A stretch of DNA of 64,000 bases from Parabacteroides sp. PH5-46. Its GTDB lineage: Bacteria; Bacteroidota; Bacteroidia; Bacteroidales; Tannerellaceae. The stretch is taken from NCBI RefSeq assembly GCF_029892785.1, contig NZ_JARXXA010000007.1, positions 124,001 to 188,000 of the forward strand. The letters run 5' to 3'. This document shows, one piece after another, positions 50,794 to 60,493 of this stretch. The stretch's first letter is position 1. Every line of letters begins with the position of its first letter. The position numbers and the translations under genes are program-made. A model generated the notes under the pieces. It was given only the letters and a program-made list of their open reading frames with translations, made no database searches and had not been told where the DNA came from.

Positions 50794-52263
50794 ATGAAAC
50801 AACATGTTATTTCCCTTCAGGAATGGATTCAGTATCAACCTTATCGTGTAATAGAAGATGACGATCAGTATTTTACGCTAATAGCCTCAGAAATCTACAG
50901 CATTTTAGATATAAGTAAGATTGGTGAAGCCCTTGATTATAGCTCCAAAGATTTACGAACAATTAGCTGTTGTATAACCAACTGGTATATATGTGTTATA
51001 TCCAATATTTGGATATGGCAATCGTTCAAGGATGAATGTCGTAAACTGTACGGCAGACCACTTCCTTTTTATGAAGTAAGCAAGAAATATTCCGAGAATG
51101 AAGTTAATTACGAAGATATTTGCTTCCTTTTATGGTTCTATATGCAACAACTTAACCCTAACAGGCTTATTAATCCGATAAATCCGGGTATCGAGATGAT
51201 TGCAGATCAGATAACAGAGGCACTGAGTGAAGATTTTATCTTAGCTCCTGAGAATGAAAGAATAAATATGTTTTTATTTCCGGAGAAAGAGACTATGCGC
51301 TTCTCGGAGTACAAGGGTATATTGGATTGGTTTCACTATAAGTCATACCTGAATATATTCAACATCAAGGAACTTGACGAGCAGACAGCCGATATCCATA
51401 AATCCAGGAAAAACGAATCAGAGAAACACATGCTTACCGTAGCTACCAGATTGGAGTTATGCTTAAAGTCGCCCAATAGGATGATGGCATTAACCTCTCC
51501 CGAATGGATGGCTAGATTTATTCCGAAGCATCATCCGCTCCATGCCCTATACAACAATGTCAAATTAAGAGATCATACCTATTACCTCTTCAAGCGACTG
51601 GATGAAATGTATATCTACGTTAGTGATATCGCCACTGAAGAAGAATTTGCTGTAAAAAAAGAATCTATAGATAAAAAAACGGTAGCAAATCTAACTGCTG
51701 ATGATAGCGTATTTATGATGCTGCTGATTTGCTTCGACGAGGAATGGTGGCAATGCGGAAGATTGTCTATGTACTCTATAAATAACATGCCGGAAGAGAA
51801 GCCCTCTGATGATAAAGAGAAAGAAAAGGCCTACAACGACTTCATAGCTGCCAGCAAGGGAAAAGAGTTCTTGTACTTCTCTTCTCAAAAAGATCTTTAC
51901 GCGTTCCTCAGAAAAGAAATGAACTATTCGTTGATCGACAATTCTCAAGTACCCGACAACATAGGGAATAAACTACTCCTCACCGCTACTCCTAAAGAAG
52001 GATTGATATTCTTAGAGAAAGGCATCGAATGCATCAAAGATCCGGATAATCCATTCTACGACCGGAAAGTTGCCGACAGAGAAGCTATGAGTTTCATTGT
52101 CATCCCCGACTTCTGCCCGTTTGAAATTGTATGCAAACTAATAGACAAAAACATGTTACCCGATGCCCTCTTCAACAATCTAGGCAACAAAAAAGCCGCA
52201 AGAAAATTTATGGCAGACAACATAGACTTCTGCTTGAGATACTTTTTGAATAAACATAGATAA
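50794..52263 (+). CDS. DUF3843-like protein of unknown function
   Basis: The ATG at 50794 gives 489 residues beginning MKQHVISLQEWIQYQPYRVI. The opening pattern (a short lead, EWxxxxPY, then DQYFTLIASEIYSIL) resembles DUF3843 proteins of Bacteroidetes, though this is from memory. The protein is helical, acidic and soluble, with many Trp and Tyr and no signal peptide. No catalytic motif is visible. It stands alone between a minus-strand regulator gene and a minus-strand waaA gene. Confidence 0.6.
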   Translation: MKQHVISLQEWIQYQPYRVIEDDDQYFTLIASEIYSILDISKIGEALDYSSKDLRTISCCITNWYICVISNIWIWQSFKDECRKLYGRPLPFYEVSKKYSENEVNYEDICFLLWFYMQQLNPNRLINPINPGIEMIADQITEALSEDFILAPENERINMFLFPEKETMRFSEYKGILDWFHYKSYLNIFNIKELDEQTADIHKSRKNESEKHMLTVATRLELCLKSPNRMMALTSPEWMARFIPKHHPLHALYNNVKLRDHTYYLFKRLDEMYIYVSDIATEEEFAVKKESIDKKTVANLTADDSVFMMLLICFDEEWWQCGRLSMYSINNMPEEKPSDDKEKEKAYNDFIAASKGKEFLYFSSQKDLYAFLRKEMNYSLIDNSQVPDNIGNKLLLTATPKEGLIFLEKGIECIKDPDNPFYDRKVADREAMSFIVIPDFCPFEIVCKLIDKNMLPDALFNNLGNKKAARKFMADNIDFCLRYFLNKHR

Positions 52264-52275
52264 GATAAGAAACAT

Positions 52276-53511
52276 TTACAGAGGCAACTGAGCGAGAATT
52301 TTGTTGGTAGCTCCGGCGTTGTTCTGAACGAAGTTGCCTGCTGCCTCTCCGGCGGAGATTAACAAATCACGATAAGTTAGCAGTTCGTCCATTTTTTCGA
52401 TGAAGTCATTTTCGTTGGCTACGGAAAAGCCTCCGCCAATGGCTATGATGTCTCTTGCTTCTTTAAACTTTTGGTAGTTAGGGCCAAACAACACCGGTAT
52501 GCCGTATACGGCAGCTTCCAGCGTATTGTGGATACCCTTGCCGAAACCTCCGCCTATGTAGGCTATATCGCCATAGCGGTATATAGAAGATAATAGGCCG
52601 AAACTGTCTATGATCAGGCAATCTTTCTGTGAAACATTTTTCTCATTTGCTTCCGAAAGGCGAAGTGAAGGGCGTTTGAGTTTGGAGTGGATCTCCAGCA
52701 GATGCCCTCTGTCTATTTCGTGCGGAGCGATGATTAGTTTCATTTCAGGATGTTCATTGAAGTATTGAATGATAAACTCTTCATCCTGCGGCCAGGAGCT
52801 ACCGGCAATCAGTGTGATTTGCTTCTCCCCTTCTTTTGCTTTTACAAATTGTTCAACAACGGGTATTGCTTTGGCTTGCTTTTGCACATCAAGCACCCGG
52901 TCGAAACGAGTATCCCCCAGCACTGTAACGTTATTCACGCCATATTCAGACAATAAATCGGCAGATGCTTTGTCTTGCACAAATAAGTGGTTAAAGCAAT
53001 GCAGCACCTTCCGGTAGGGCCTTCCATACCACTTGAAAAACAACTGGTTCGGACGGAAAATAGCAGAGATAATATAAGTAGGAATGTCTCGCTTTTTCAG
53101 CTCTGTCAGATAATTCGCCCAAAACTCATACTTAATAAAGATAGCCATACAAGGGTTGGCCAACCTCAGGAACTTCCTGACTTTGAAAGGGGTATCAAAA
53201 GGCAAATAGCAGATTACATCGGCACCTATATAGTTCTTCCTCACTTCATAACCGGAGGGTGAAAAGAAGGTCAGTAAGATCTTATACTGAGGGTAATCCG
53301 CCTTGATCTTTTCCATCATGGGGCGCCCTTGTTCAAACTCTCCCAGCGAAGAAGCATGGAACCAGATATACTTAGCTTCCGGATCAATCTTGTCACGCAG
53401 TATACCATTGGTCTTCCATTGACCGAAACGCATCATCCGCGCCTTCCTGTGAAAAGGAGACAGTAGCTCAACAATAAGAGCGTATAGATGAATCGCTAAG
53501 GTATAAAGCAT
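52276..53511 (-). CDS. waaA: 3-deoxy-D-manno-octulosonic acid (Kdo) transferase
   Basis: A 411-residue GT30-family enzyme with an N-terminal membrane anchor (YTLAIHLYALIVELLSPFH). Family motifs are WFHASSLGEFEQGRPMMEKI (active-site Glu region), TFFSPSGYEV, FIKYEFWANYL and IGGGFGKGIHNTLEAAVYG. It adds Kdo from CMP-Kdo to lipid A precursor at the inner face of the inner membrane. Most Bacteroidales add a single Kdo. It follows gltX by 9 bp, a linkage I take to be a simple operon. Confidence 0.94.
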   Translation of the reverse strand: MLYTLAIHLYALIVELLSPFHRKARMMRFGQWKTNGILRDKIDPEAKYIWFHASSLGEFEQGRPMMEKIKADYPQYKILLTFFSPSGYEVRKNYIGADVICYLPFDTPFKVRKFLRLANPCMAIFIKYEFWANYLTELKKRDIPTYIISAIFRPNQLFFKWYGRPYRKVLHCFNHLFVQDKASADLLSEYGVNNVTVLGDTRFDRVLDVQKQAKAIPVVEQFVKAKEGEKQITLIAGSSWPQDEEFIIQYFNEHPEMKLIIAPHEIDRGHLLEIHSKLKRPSLRLSEANEKNVSQKDCLIIDSFGLLSSIYRYGDIAYIGGGFGKGIHNTLEAAVYGIPVLFGPNYQKFKEARDIIAIGGGFSVANENDFIEKMDELLTYRDLLISAGEAAGNFVQNNAGATNKILAQLPL

Positions 53512-53520
53512 TTTCTACTT

Positions 53521-55041
53521 TCAATTTTTAATTAACTCAACGGCTTGTTGAATTCTGCGAATGGTTTCTTCTTTTCCCAGTGCTTCAGTTATGTCGAAGA
53601 TATGGGGTCCTTTGCTTTCGCCTACCAACGCCAAGCGGGTTGCATTCATAATGTTTCCCAGGTGGTATTCTTTGCTTTCTATCCAGGCTTTTACAGCTTC
53701 TTCCGTACTGTGAACGTCAAAGGGTTCATGGGTTTTCAATACCTCTGCCAGCTCTGTTAGTTGGGCGGCGGAGTCGGCTTTCCAACGCTTTTTCACTACT
53801 TTTTCGTCATACTCTTTAGGAGCTACAAAAAAGAAGGAAGCCTGATCCCATAGTTCTTTTACAAAGTTCACACGTTCTTTCATCAGTCCGACTACTTTCT
53901 CTACATAAGTCGGATCAGCCTCTATCTCATGCTCTTTCAGTACAGGAATAAACAAAGCGGCCAACTCCTTATTGTCTTTTTTTACCAGATATTGATGGTT
54001 GAACCATTTGCCTTTTTCATAATCAAACTTCGCGCCACTTTTGCTGCAATGTGACAAATCAAACAAACGGATCATTTCATCCATCGACATGATTTCCTGA
54101 TCGTTACCGGGATTCCAGCCCAACAAAGCCAGGAAGTTGACAACCGCTTCCGGAAGATAACCGCTTTCCCGGTATCCTGAAGAGATCTCTCCGCTTTTGG
54201 GGTCTTTCCATTCCAAAGGAAACACAGGGAAACCCAGCCTGTCGCCATCACGCTTGCTTAGCTTCCCGTTGCCTTCCGGTTTTAACAGGAGAGGCAAATG
54301 GGCAAAACGAGGCATACTGTCTGTCCAGCCAAAATAACGATATAATAATACGTGCAAGGGAGCGCTCGGCAACCATTCTTCGCCACGGATCACATGGGTT
54401 ATTTCCATCAAGTGATCATCTACTATATTAGCCAGATGATAAGTAGGCAATTGGTCGGCAGACTTAAACAGTACCTTATCGTCCAATACAGAAGAGTTAA
54501 TCACCACTTCTCCGCGTATCAGGTCGTTTACATGTATATCTTCGTTGGGTTCTATCTTTACCCGCACTACATATTTTTCGCCTTTATCTATCAGTTGTTT
54601 GGTTTCTTCTGCCGATAAAGTCAGTGAGTTACGCATCTGCATACGGGTAGATGCGTCATACTGGAAGTTGGCTATTTCATTCCTCTTGACATCCAGTTCT
54701 TCCGGGGTGTCAAAGGCGTAATAAGCCAGCCCTTTATCCAGCAAAATGTCTACATATTCTCTGTAGGTATCCTTGCGCTCGCTCTGTCTATAGGGGCCAT
54801 AATTGCCACCAAAGCTTACGCCTTCGTCAAACTGAATACCGAGCCAACGAAACGATTCGATGATATATTCCTCTGCCCCGGGGACAAAGCGCTGCGAATC
54901 GGTATCTTCAATACGGAGGATAAAATCACCCCCTTGTTGCTTAGCAAACAAATAATTATATAATGCTGTGCGTACACCTCCAATATGTAGTGGTCCGGTC
55001 GGACTTGGAGCAAAACGAACTCTAACTTTTCTATCAGACAT
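53521..55041 (-). CDS. gltX: Glutamate--tRNA ligase
   Basis: A 506-residue class I synthetase. The HIGH motif reads [11 protein letters not shown] (12-22) and the KMSKS equivalent is [12 protein letters not shown] zinc site is not evident in the middle insert. The C-terminal anticodon-binding cage (about 340-500) is present. It charges tRNA-Glu for translation and for tetrapyrrole synthesis. A good promoter stands at 55067-55097. Confidence 0.97.
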   Translation of the reverse strand: MSDRKVRVRFAPSPTGPLHIGGVRTALYNYLFAKQQGGDFILRIEDTDSQRFVPGAEEYIIESFRWLGIQFDEGVSFGGNYGPYRQSERKDTYREYVDILLDKGLAYYAFDTPEELDVKRNEIANFQYDASTRMQMRNSLTLSAEETKQLIDKGEKYVVRVKIEPNEDIHVNDLIRGEVVINSSVLDDKVLFKSADQLPTYHLANIVDDHLMEITHVIRGEEWLPSAPLHVLLYRYFGWTDSMPRFAHLPLLLKPEGNGKLSKRDGDRLGFPVFPLEWKDPKSGEISSGYRESGYLPEAVVNFLALLGWNPGNDQEIMSMDEMIRLFDLSHCSKSGAKFDYEKGKWFNHQYLVKKDNKELAALFIPVLKEHEIEADPTYVEKVVGLMKERVNFVKELWDQASFFFVAPKEYDEKVVKKRWKADSAAQLTELAEVLKTHEPFDVHSTEEAVKAWIESKEYHLGNIMNATRLALVGESKGPHIFDITEALGKEETIRRIQQAVELIKN

Positions 55042-55066
55042 ATTGTCGTTATTTTTAATAATGCGG

Positions 55067-55097
55067 CAAAAATAGACCTTTTTTTTCTCTTGCTAAA
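55067..55097 (-). promoter_or_regulatory. Promoter of gltX-waaA
   Basis: On the minus strand TATTTTTG (55067-55074) is a perfect -7 element; TTTA at 55094-55097, one mismatch from TTTG, lies 19 bp upstream. The gltX ATG follows 25 bp downstream of the -7 box. Confidence 0.6.
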
Positions 55098-55158
55098 CTT
55101 TTTTGCGTACATTTCGCTTTTAAAAGTAGTATTCAAAAGAAGTTGAAGAATAAAGATT

Positions 55159-57189
55159 ATGAAATTAAGATATTATACGATCCCAACAGCCGTTCTTTTT
55201 ATCCTGACAGCAATAGTAATTGGTTATTTCTTCCCCCGGGAAGTCAAATTCCGCTATCAGTTCTACGAAGGAAAGCCCTGGCGATACGAACTACTGACAG
55301 CTCCGAGCGACTTTCCCATCTACAAAACCGAGGCCGAAATAAAAGCTGAAAGAGATAGCGTATTAAGTAATTTCGAACCATATTTCAGAACCAACAAGAC
55401 TATTGAAACAGAAGAAGTAGAAAAGCTCAGAACCTCTTATGCTTCGCTCAACAACGAGCAGGTTACTCCTGCCTATATGCAATACATCGAAAAGAGTATC
55501 GTTCAGCTATATAAGATAGGTATCGTCGCCTATCAGGAACTGGAAGACCTGAAAAAGGATGGATACAAAGGCATTAACCTGCTTGAAAACAACATTGTAG
55601 AATCCCGCTACGTCAGCGATCTTTTTACTGTGCGAACGGCTTATGAGTTCATTCTGAATAATGCGCCGGCCAGTCTGGATAAGGATATTCTGCGGACGTG
55701 TAACATCAACAACTACCTGGTAGAAAACATCTCTTTCGACCAGGATATGACGGATAAGGTTAGGGAAGACAGGCTGCAAAGCTTATCCATCTCTAATGGC
55801 ATGGTGCAGGCAGGAGAGCGCATCGTAGACAGGGGCGAGATTGTAGACAATCATACCTATAATATACTTCGTTCGCTTAAAATCGTGCACGAATCCAAAA
55901 CCGGAGGAAAACAAAGGCAGGGCTTTATCTTCGGCGGGCAGTTTGTGTTGGTTTTCGGGATTATTCTTTGCTTCTGGCTATACTTATGGTCTTTCCGCCC
56001 GCGCATTCTTTACAGCAGGAAGAACACCTCTTTTATGCTGTTATGCCTCCTGGTCAGTTGTTTGCTCACGGAAATATGCGTAAGTCATAACCTGTTCAAT
56101 GTCTACATCTTACCCTATGCTATTGTGCCAATCGTTGTACGTACCTTCTTTGATTCGCGTACAGCCCTGTTTATACACTTGGTTATTACGTTAATCTGCT
56201 CATTGATGGTGCCTTATCCGCACGAATTCCTGCTCTTGCAGATCGTAGCCGGTATGGTGGTAACATTCAGCCTGAGGGATCTGTCCGACCGTTCGCAGCT
56301 TATTCGTTGTGCATTCTTCTTATACTTGTCATACACATTGAGTTACCTCAGCATGTCAGTGTATCTGGAAGGCGATCCAAGCAAGCTCAACTGGCTGATG
56401 TTGCTTTATTTCGGCATCAATTTCATATTGCTCATGTTTACGTATGTCCTCATCTATATGCTGGAAAAAGCCTTCGGATATATATCTACCATTACATTGG
56501 TGGAGCTGTCCAACATCAATACGCCGCTATTAAAGAAGCTTTCAGAAGTAGCACCGGGTACTTTCCAGCATTCGCTTCAGGTTTCCAGCCTGGCTTCGGA
56601 TGCGGCATCCAAGATTGGAGCCAATGCCCAGTTGGTGCGTACCGGAGCCATGTATCATGACATCGGCAAGACCACCAATCCGGCTTTCTTTACTGAAAAT
56701 CAAAAGAATGTAAATCCGCACGATCAGCTTACGTTTGAACAAAGCGCCCAAATCATTATCGGACACGTAACGGAAGGAGTAAAACTGGCAGAGAAAGCAT
56801 CTATCCCTCAGGCTATTATAGACTTTATCCGCACCCATCACGGAAAGGGTAAAGCCAAGTATTTCTATAATATGTATAAGAACAAATTCCCTGATAAAGA
56901 GATAGATGAAGAAACTTTCACCTATCCCGGACCGAATCCGTTCTCAAAGGAAACAGGGGTATTGATGATGGCCGACTCGGTAGAAGCCGCCTCCAGAAGC
57001 CTGACAGACATTACGGAAGAAAACATCAAAACGCTTGTAAACAAGATTGTTGACGGTCAACTGGCGGATGGTTTACTCAAGAATACACCCTTAACTTTCC
57101 GCGATATCGAGATCGTTAAAAATACATTCATCGAGAAACTAAAGATCATGTATCACACTAGGATCAGTTATCCCGAGTTGAAAAAATAG
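55159..57189 (+). CDS. 7TM-HD family phosphohydrolase (PgpH-like)
   Basis: A 676-residue membrane protein. An N-terminal helix is followed by an extracytoplasmic 7TMR-HDED domain (about 30-250), seven membrane helices (about 255-455) and a C-terminal HD domain. The metal motif is His500-Asp501 (YHDIGKT), with His in GTFQHSLQVS and RTHHGKG. PgpH of Listeria hydrolyses cyclic di-AMP, and this family is its Bacteroidetes relative; the substrate here is inferred. The end overlaps the convergent phosphatase gene by 26 bp. Confidence 0.9.
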   Translation: MKLRYYTIPTAVLFILTAIVIGYFFPREVKFRYQFYEGKPWRYELLTAPSDFPIYKTEAEIKAERDSVLSNFEPYFRTNKTIETEEVEKLRTSYASLNNEQVTPAYMQYIEKSIVQLYKIGIVAYQELEDLKKDGYKGINLLENNIVESRYVSDLFTVRTAYEFILNNAPASLDKDILRTCNINNYLVENISFDQDMTDKVREDRLQSLSISNGMVQAGERIVDRGEIVDNHTYNILRSLKIVHESKTGGKQRQGFIFGGQFVLVFGIILCFWLYLWSFRPRILYSRKNTSFMLLCLLVSCLLTEICVSHNLFNVYILPYAIVPIVVRTFFDSRTALFIHLVITLICSLMVPYPHEFLLLQIVAGMVVTFSLRDLSDRSQLIRCAFFLYLSYTLSYLSMSVYLEGDPSKLNWLMLLYFGINFILLMFTYVLIYMLEKAFGYISTITLVELSNINTPLLKKLSEVAPGTFQHSLQVSSLASDAASKIGANAQLVRTGAMYHDIGKTTNPAFFTENQKNVNPHDQLTFEQSAQIIIGHVTEGVKLAEKASIPQAIIDFIRTHHGKGKAKYFYNMYKNKFPDKEIDEETFTYPGPNPFSKETGVLMMADSVEAASRSLTDITEENIKTLVNKIVDGQLADGLLKNTPLTFRDIEIVKNTFIEKLKIMYHTRISYPELKK

Positions 57190-57652
57190 AGGCCAACAAG
57201 CCTCCGCAGGCGTCTTCCAGGATATCCATAACCAACTCAAAGCCAGCCGTTCCTCCGTAGTAGGGATCGGGCACATGATCATAAGTCATGGTTTGGGCAT
57301 AGTCCGTCATTTTATGAATTTTGGATAGCGATTCAGCATCCGGCGCCTTGTGTTTCAGGGTATCAAAATTATGATCGTCCATCGCTATAATCAAGTCGAA
57401 ATCATAGAAATCATCGGCTACTACCGGACGCGAACGAGAGTCCAGGGTATAGCCTCTCAGGGAAGCACACATCTTCATGCGCGAATCGGGTAATTCGCCT
57501 TTATGATAGGCAGTTGTACCGGCCGAATCTATATAGAAACGTTTTTCATACCCCGCCTCTTTTACCATTTTTTTCATCACTCCTTCAGCTGCCGGAGAAC
57601 GACAGATATTCCCCATGCAGACAAACAACAATCTTATCTTTTCCTGTTTCAT
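57164..57652 (-). CDS. Low-molecular-weight protein-tyrosine phosphatase
   Basis: A 162-residue cytoplasmic enzyme. The P-loop is Cys12-MGNIC-Arg18-Ser (FVCMGNICRSPAAEGV) and the general acid Asp is in DHVPDPYYGG. Bacterial relatives act on tyrosine kinases of capsule export (Wzb-like) or on small-molecule phosphates. A nucleotide-sugar dehydrogenase gene, perhaps of a capsule locus, begins 6 kb away but is not linked. The 3' end overlaps the HD gene on the other strand by 26 bp, and the aspartic protease gene lies 10 bp upstream, probably in one operon. Confidence 0.92.
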   Translation of the reverse strand: MKQEKIRLLFVCMGNICRSPAAEGVMKKMVKEAGYEKRFYIDSAGTTAYHKGELPDSRMKMCASLRGYTLDSRSRPVVADDFYDFDLIIAMDDHNFDTLKHKAPDAESLSKIHKMTDYAQTMTYDHVPDPYYGGTAGFELVMDILEDACGGLLASIFSTRDN

Positions 57653-57662
57653 ATCCGCTATC

Positions 57663-58742
57663 TTATGGTTCTACTTTAATAAACATATCTTCCAGATTAA
57701 GCAGTACTTTAGAGTACGAACCGGCAAAGTCTAGCCCCAGCGAACTGTCTTCCGCCCCCATATGCTGCGTCTGCTCTTCTGTTAAACCGTTCTCTTGCTG
57801 ATTCATATTCAGTAGTAACATGCTGCCTTCAAACCTTATGTTGCTACCCGAAGCAGGAAGAGGTGTTTTCGTAGCAGGAACAAGCAATTTACCTTCTTTG
57901 GGGTAGATCTGTATTTCGCCCAAAGCATTGATAAAGTCAGTCCCCAGCAAAGCACCTGTCTGATACACCGAAGCGGCCTCCGGACTGAGAGTAGCGATCA
58001 AACAAGGCATATTGTAATACATCAGGTCGCCAACTGCCAAGCTATCAATAACTCCCAGCTTGGCATAGCCTCCGGCAACACCCATCACCGGTATCGAATC
58101 GGCTATCGAACGAACACCCATTTCGAGTGCTAATTGTTCAGAAATCATAGCATTAGAAGCTGAAGTATCAAAGATAAATGAATATTCTTTTTTATTGATC
58201 CGAACTGGAGCAAGCAGATTATGCCCCTTTTTTGCCTCCTTCATTTCAATCGGTATCGTTACATCCCTCTTGGCATGTACCATCTTAGGTGCCGGATAAT
58301 CCAGTAAGGCATACGATATTAGGTAATAATATTCAAATATATCCAATGATTCGGGAGGTACGGAAGAAGAGGCCTGCTCTATAAAAGAGGAAATCAGCCC
58401 ATTGGTACTCTGATAATTACCCTGTCTGAAATCATTTAGCATCATAAAGAATACCATGCTAAAGGTATTCCCCGCCCCCATCTCTTGCTGATAGTTGCCT
58501 ATAAGCTCGCCAATAGCTGTATTGGCAGCAAGCGGCTTATTGAAAAAAGTATTCATCAGAGCTTCCGGCATCAAGCGGAGCATAGGCTTTTGTATTTTAT
58601 CCTTAAGCAAAGGAAACTCTTTTTTCAACTCAAACCACTTGTGCTGATTCATCAAATCGTCCATCCGTTGCTCTGCGTCCTGTGCATGAAGCATAACAGG
58701 CAGGGTCAGCACCCACAAAATACACACTAAAAGTCTCTGCAT
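57663..58742 (-). CDS. Exported retropepsin-like aspartic protease
   Basis: A 359-residue protein with a signal peptide (LVCILWVLTLPVMLHAQD). An N-terminal helical part (about 22-155) is followed by a retropepsin-like beta domain. The catalytic triad is Asp192-Thr-Ser (FIFDTSASNAMIS), and the second half has GALLGTDFINAL, typical of single-domain clan AA proteases that dimerise. The substrate is unknown; periplasmic quality control is one possibility. A candidate -7 element TATATTTG stands at 58780-58787 on the minus strand. Confidence 0.82.
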   Translation of the reverse strand: MQRLLVCILWVLTLPVMLHAQDAEQRMDDLMNQHKWFELKKEFPLLKDKIQKPMLRLMPEALMNTFFNKPLAANTAIGELIGNYQQEMGAGNTFSMVFFMMLNDFRQGNYQSTNGLISSFIEQASSSVPPESLDIFEYYYLISYALLDYPAPKMVHAKRDVTIPIEMKEAKKGHNLLAPVRINKKEYSFIFDTSASNAMISEQLALEMGVRSIADSIPVMGVAGGYAKLGVIDSLAVGDLMYYNMPCLIATLSPEAASVYQTGALLGTDFINALGEIQIYPKEGKLLVPATKTPLPASGSNIRFEGSMLLLNMNQQENGLTEEQTQHMGAEDSSLGLDFAGSYSKVLLNLEDMFIKVEP

Positions 58743-58879
58743 AAGGCTATTTATAATTATAGTTTAAAATACGGAAAGGCAAATATACGGCTTTTCAAAG
58801 GATATCAATTAAAAAACTACTGCTTCTATTCCCCCCTATCCTTTGATCAGAAATGAGCCTTTGCTTAACTACTTATCAT

Positions 58880-58989
58880 TTAGAGGTACCTTAAAAATAA
58901 TTTAGAGGTACGTATAAATCAGATTACAGGTACGTCTAAATTTATTTATAGGTAGGTGTAAATTAAATTAGAGGTACGTCTAAATTATT
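58880..58989. repeat. Five 22-bp palindromic units (GGTACG core)
   Basis: Units begin at 58880, 58902, 58924, 58946 and 58968, each exactly 22 bp. Consensus: TTAGAGGTACGTCTAAAT plus four variable A/T bases. TTAGA and TCTAA are inverted around a GTAC core, so each unit is an imperfect palindrome. AGGTAC (AGGTAG in unit 4) recurs at 58884, 58906, 58928, 58950 and 58972. The array lies in the 529-bp divergent gap between the aspartic protease gene and the 59.3-kb outer-membrane gene. Confidence 0.9.
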
Positions 58990-59120
58990 TTAAGATTCGG
59001 GTTCCCTGAAAAAAGTTGGATTGGCATTGGAAAATCATTCAATAGATAACACGATTCCTTCTTATTTCCTGATTTTTACACATTTTGAGCATTTTCGGAT
59101 AGAAAATAAAGAGCTAAAGT

Positions 59121-59150
59121 CTTGTTTTTATTTAGTTTTTACTATTTTTG
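59121..59150 (+). promoter_or_regulatory. Probable promoter of the 59.3-kb gene
   Basis: TATTTTTG (59143-59150) is a perfect -7 element. CTTG (59121-59124), one mismatch from TTTG, is 18 bp upstream. This would give a leader of about 115 nt before the ATG at 59272. Confidence 0.5.
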
Positions 59151-59200
59151 CGGGTGATTCATTGTCTTTATTTATAAACCCTTAATTAAAGACAGATGAT

Positions 59201-59258
59201 AAAAAGCGTTCTTGATAGCTGTATGAAGTAGACGCATCAGATAGTTCCTACGCTTTTT
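59201..59258 (+). promoter_or_regulatory. Structured 5' leader of the 59.3-kb gene
   Basis: AAAAAGCGT (59201-59209) and ACGCTTTTT (59250-59258) make a perfect 9-bp stem around 40 nt, within which TGAT and ATCA can pair. A second weak stem GTCTTTA (59164-59170) / TAAAGAC (59187-59193) lies upstream. The ATG follows 14 nt after the stem, so the structure could act on ribosome access or as a Rho-independent stop. It resembles no riboswitch I know. Confidence 0.5.
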
Positions 59259-59271
59259 AAACAATTAAAAA

Positions 59272-60483
59272 ATGCCGAACCTTCAGGAACAAGGGGGAAA
59301 AGTGATATTGAATATGAAGAAAGTATTATTCGTTTTTGTATTATTCGTACTAATCATACAAGGTGCTTCTGCTCAGCAAGGGGAAGAAACCGTTGTACGT
59401 CTTATGAACGGAAGTGTAGTCATCGGACAAATGACGGATCAGGGAGACGGTAAGCTCTATATTGAAACAGCCAATGGTAGTATCGTTTATTTTACACGAA
59501 GAGCTATCAAAGAAATAGGAACTCAACCGGCTACAGCCAGATTGAGGTATTACCGGAATCCTGTAACTGTTTACCTTCAGAATGGTAGCGTTATCATCGG
59601 ACAACTCACTGAGTTACCTGAGGATAACAGAGTAAAAATAGAAACAGCCAACCGAAGTGTTGTCTACTTTACGGATAAATCCATCAAAGAAGTGGTAGCC
59701 GGAGTTGAAGCTCCGTCAAAACCTGCTGCTGTTGAAGAAGAAATTATGACACCTACAAGAAGAAGAAGTACCACCAGCAGACCAGACAGAAACACTGCCT
59801 CCAGGTCTACCAGTACTACTCCCGAAAGGATCTCTTCTACCAGAACACAACCTAGCAGAACAGCTGCTACCAGAGCAACTGAAGTTGAGCCGATAGCCGA
59901 AGCTGTCAGCGGATCAGGCAGTGGATACAGAGGCTTTCTGGAAGCAGGCTATGTAATGAAAATGGGTGACATTTCCACCAGCCGCATTGAAGTAACCACC
60001 AGTCACGGATACCAGGTAAATCCTTCCTTCTTTATTGGTGTTGGGGTAGGCGTAAACCTGTACAGCGACGGCTTGCACTACAAAGGAAAACATATTGAAA
60101 ATGTTGATACCTTTAACATTGCAACTACTATTCCGATCTTTGCCGATCTACGTTATAACTTCCTGGAAAGTGGAAAAGCCATTCCTTTCATCGGGCTGAA
60201 AGCCGGATACAGTATTGGTTTCTCTGACAGTGAGTTCACCTCTTCCGGCACAGACGGATCAACAAAGAAAACAACAGAAACAAAGATGGAAGGCGTAGGC
60301 TTCTACCTGGCTCCATCTGTGGGGATCAAGTATTTTGTATCTCCGTCTTTCGCTTTAAACTTCTCTCTTGGTTACACAGCACAGATGTTTGATTACACCT
60401 ACATGTTTGATGGTGACCCAAATATCTATTCAAAGTCCAAGAATAACGGAGGAATCAGTATTAAAGTAGGAGTAGAATTCTAA
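59272..60483 (+). CDS. Outer-membrane beta-barrel protein with two N-terminal repeats
   Basis: The ATG at 59272 has an A/T-rich start region; an alternative ATG at 59314 (MKKVLFVFVLFVLIIQGASA) gives a more usual signal peptide. After cleavage come two homologous repeats of about 45 residues: VRLMNGSVVIGQMTDQGDGK and VYLQNGSVIIGQLTELPEDN, each ending in VYFTxxxIKE. Next is a Ser/Thr/Arg-rich linker (about 160-215) and a C-terminal barrel-like domain (about 220-403) ending GGISIKVGVEF. The repeats look like small beta-barrel (SH3/Lsm-like) folds. The function is unknown. A structured leader and 22-bp array lie upstream. Confidence 0.72.
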   Translation: MPNLQEQGGKVILNMKKVLFVFVLFVLIIQGASAQQGEETVVRLMNGSVVIGQMTDQGDGKLYIETANGSIVYFTRRAIKEIGTQPATARLRYYRNPVTVYLQNGSVIIGQLTELPEDNRVKIETANRSVVYFTDKSIKEVVAGVEAPSKPAAVEEEIMTPTRRRSTTSRPDRNTASRSTSTTPERISSTRTQPSRTAATRATEVEPIAEAVSGSGSGYRGFLEAGYVMKMGDISTSRIEVTTSHGYQVNPSFFIGVGVGVNLYSDGLHYKGKHIENVDTFNIATTIPIFADLRYNFLESGKAIPFIGLKAGYSIGFSDSEFTSSGTDGSTKKTTETKMEGVGFYLAPSVGIKYFVSPSFALNFSLGYTAQMFDYTYMFDGDPNIYSKSKNNGGISIKVGVEF

Positions 60484-60493
60484 AGAAATTAAG

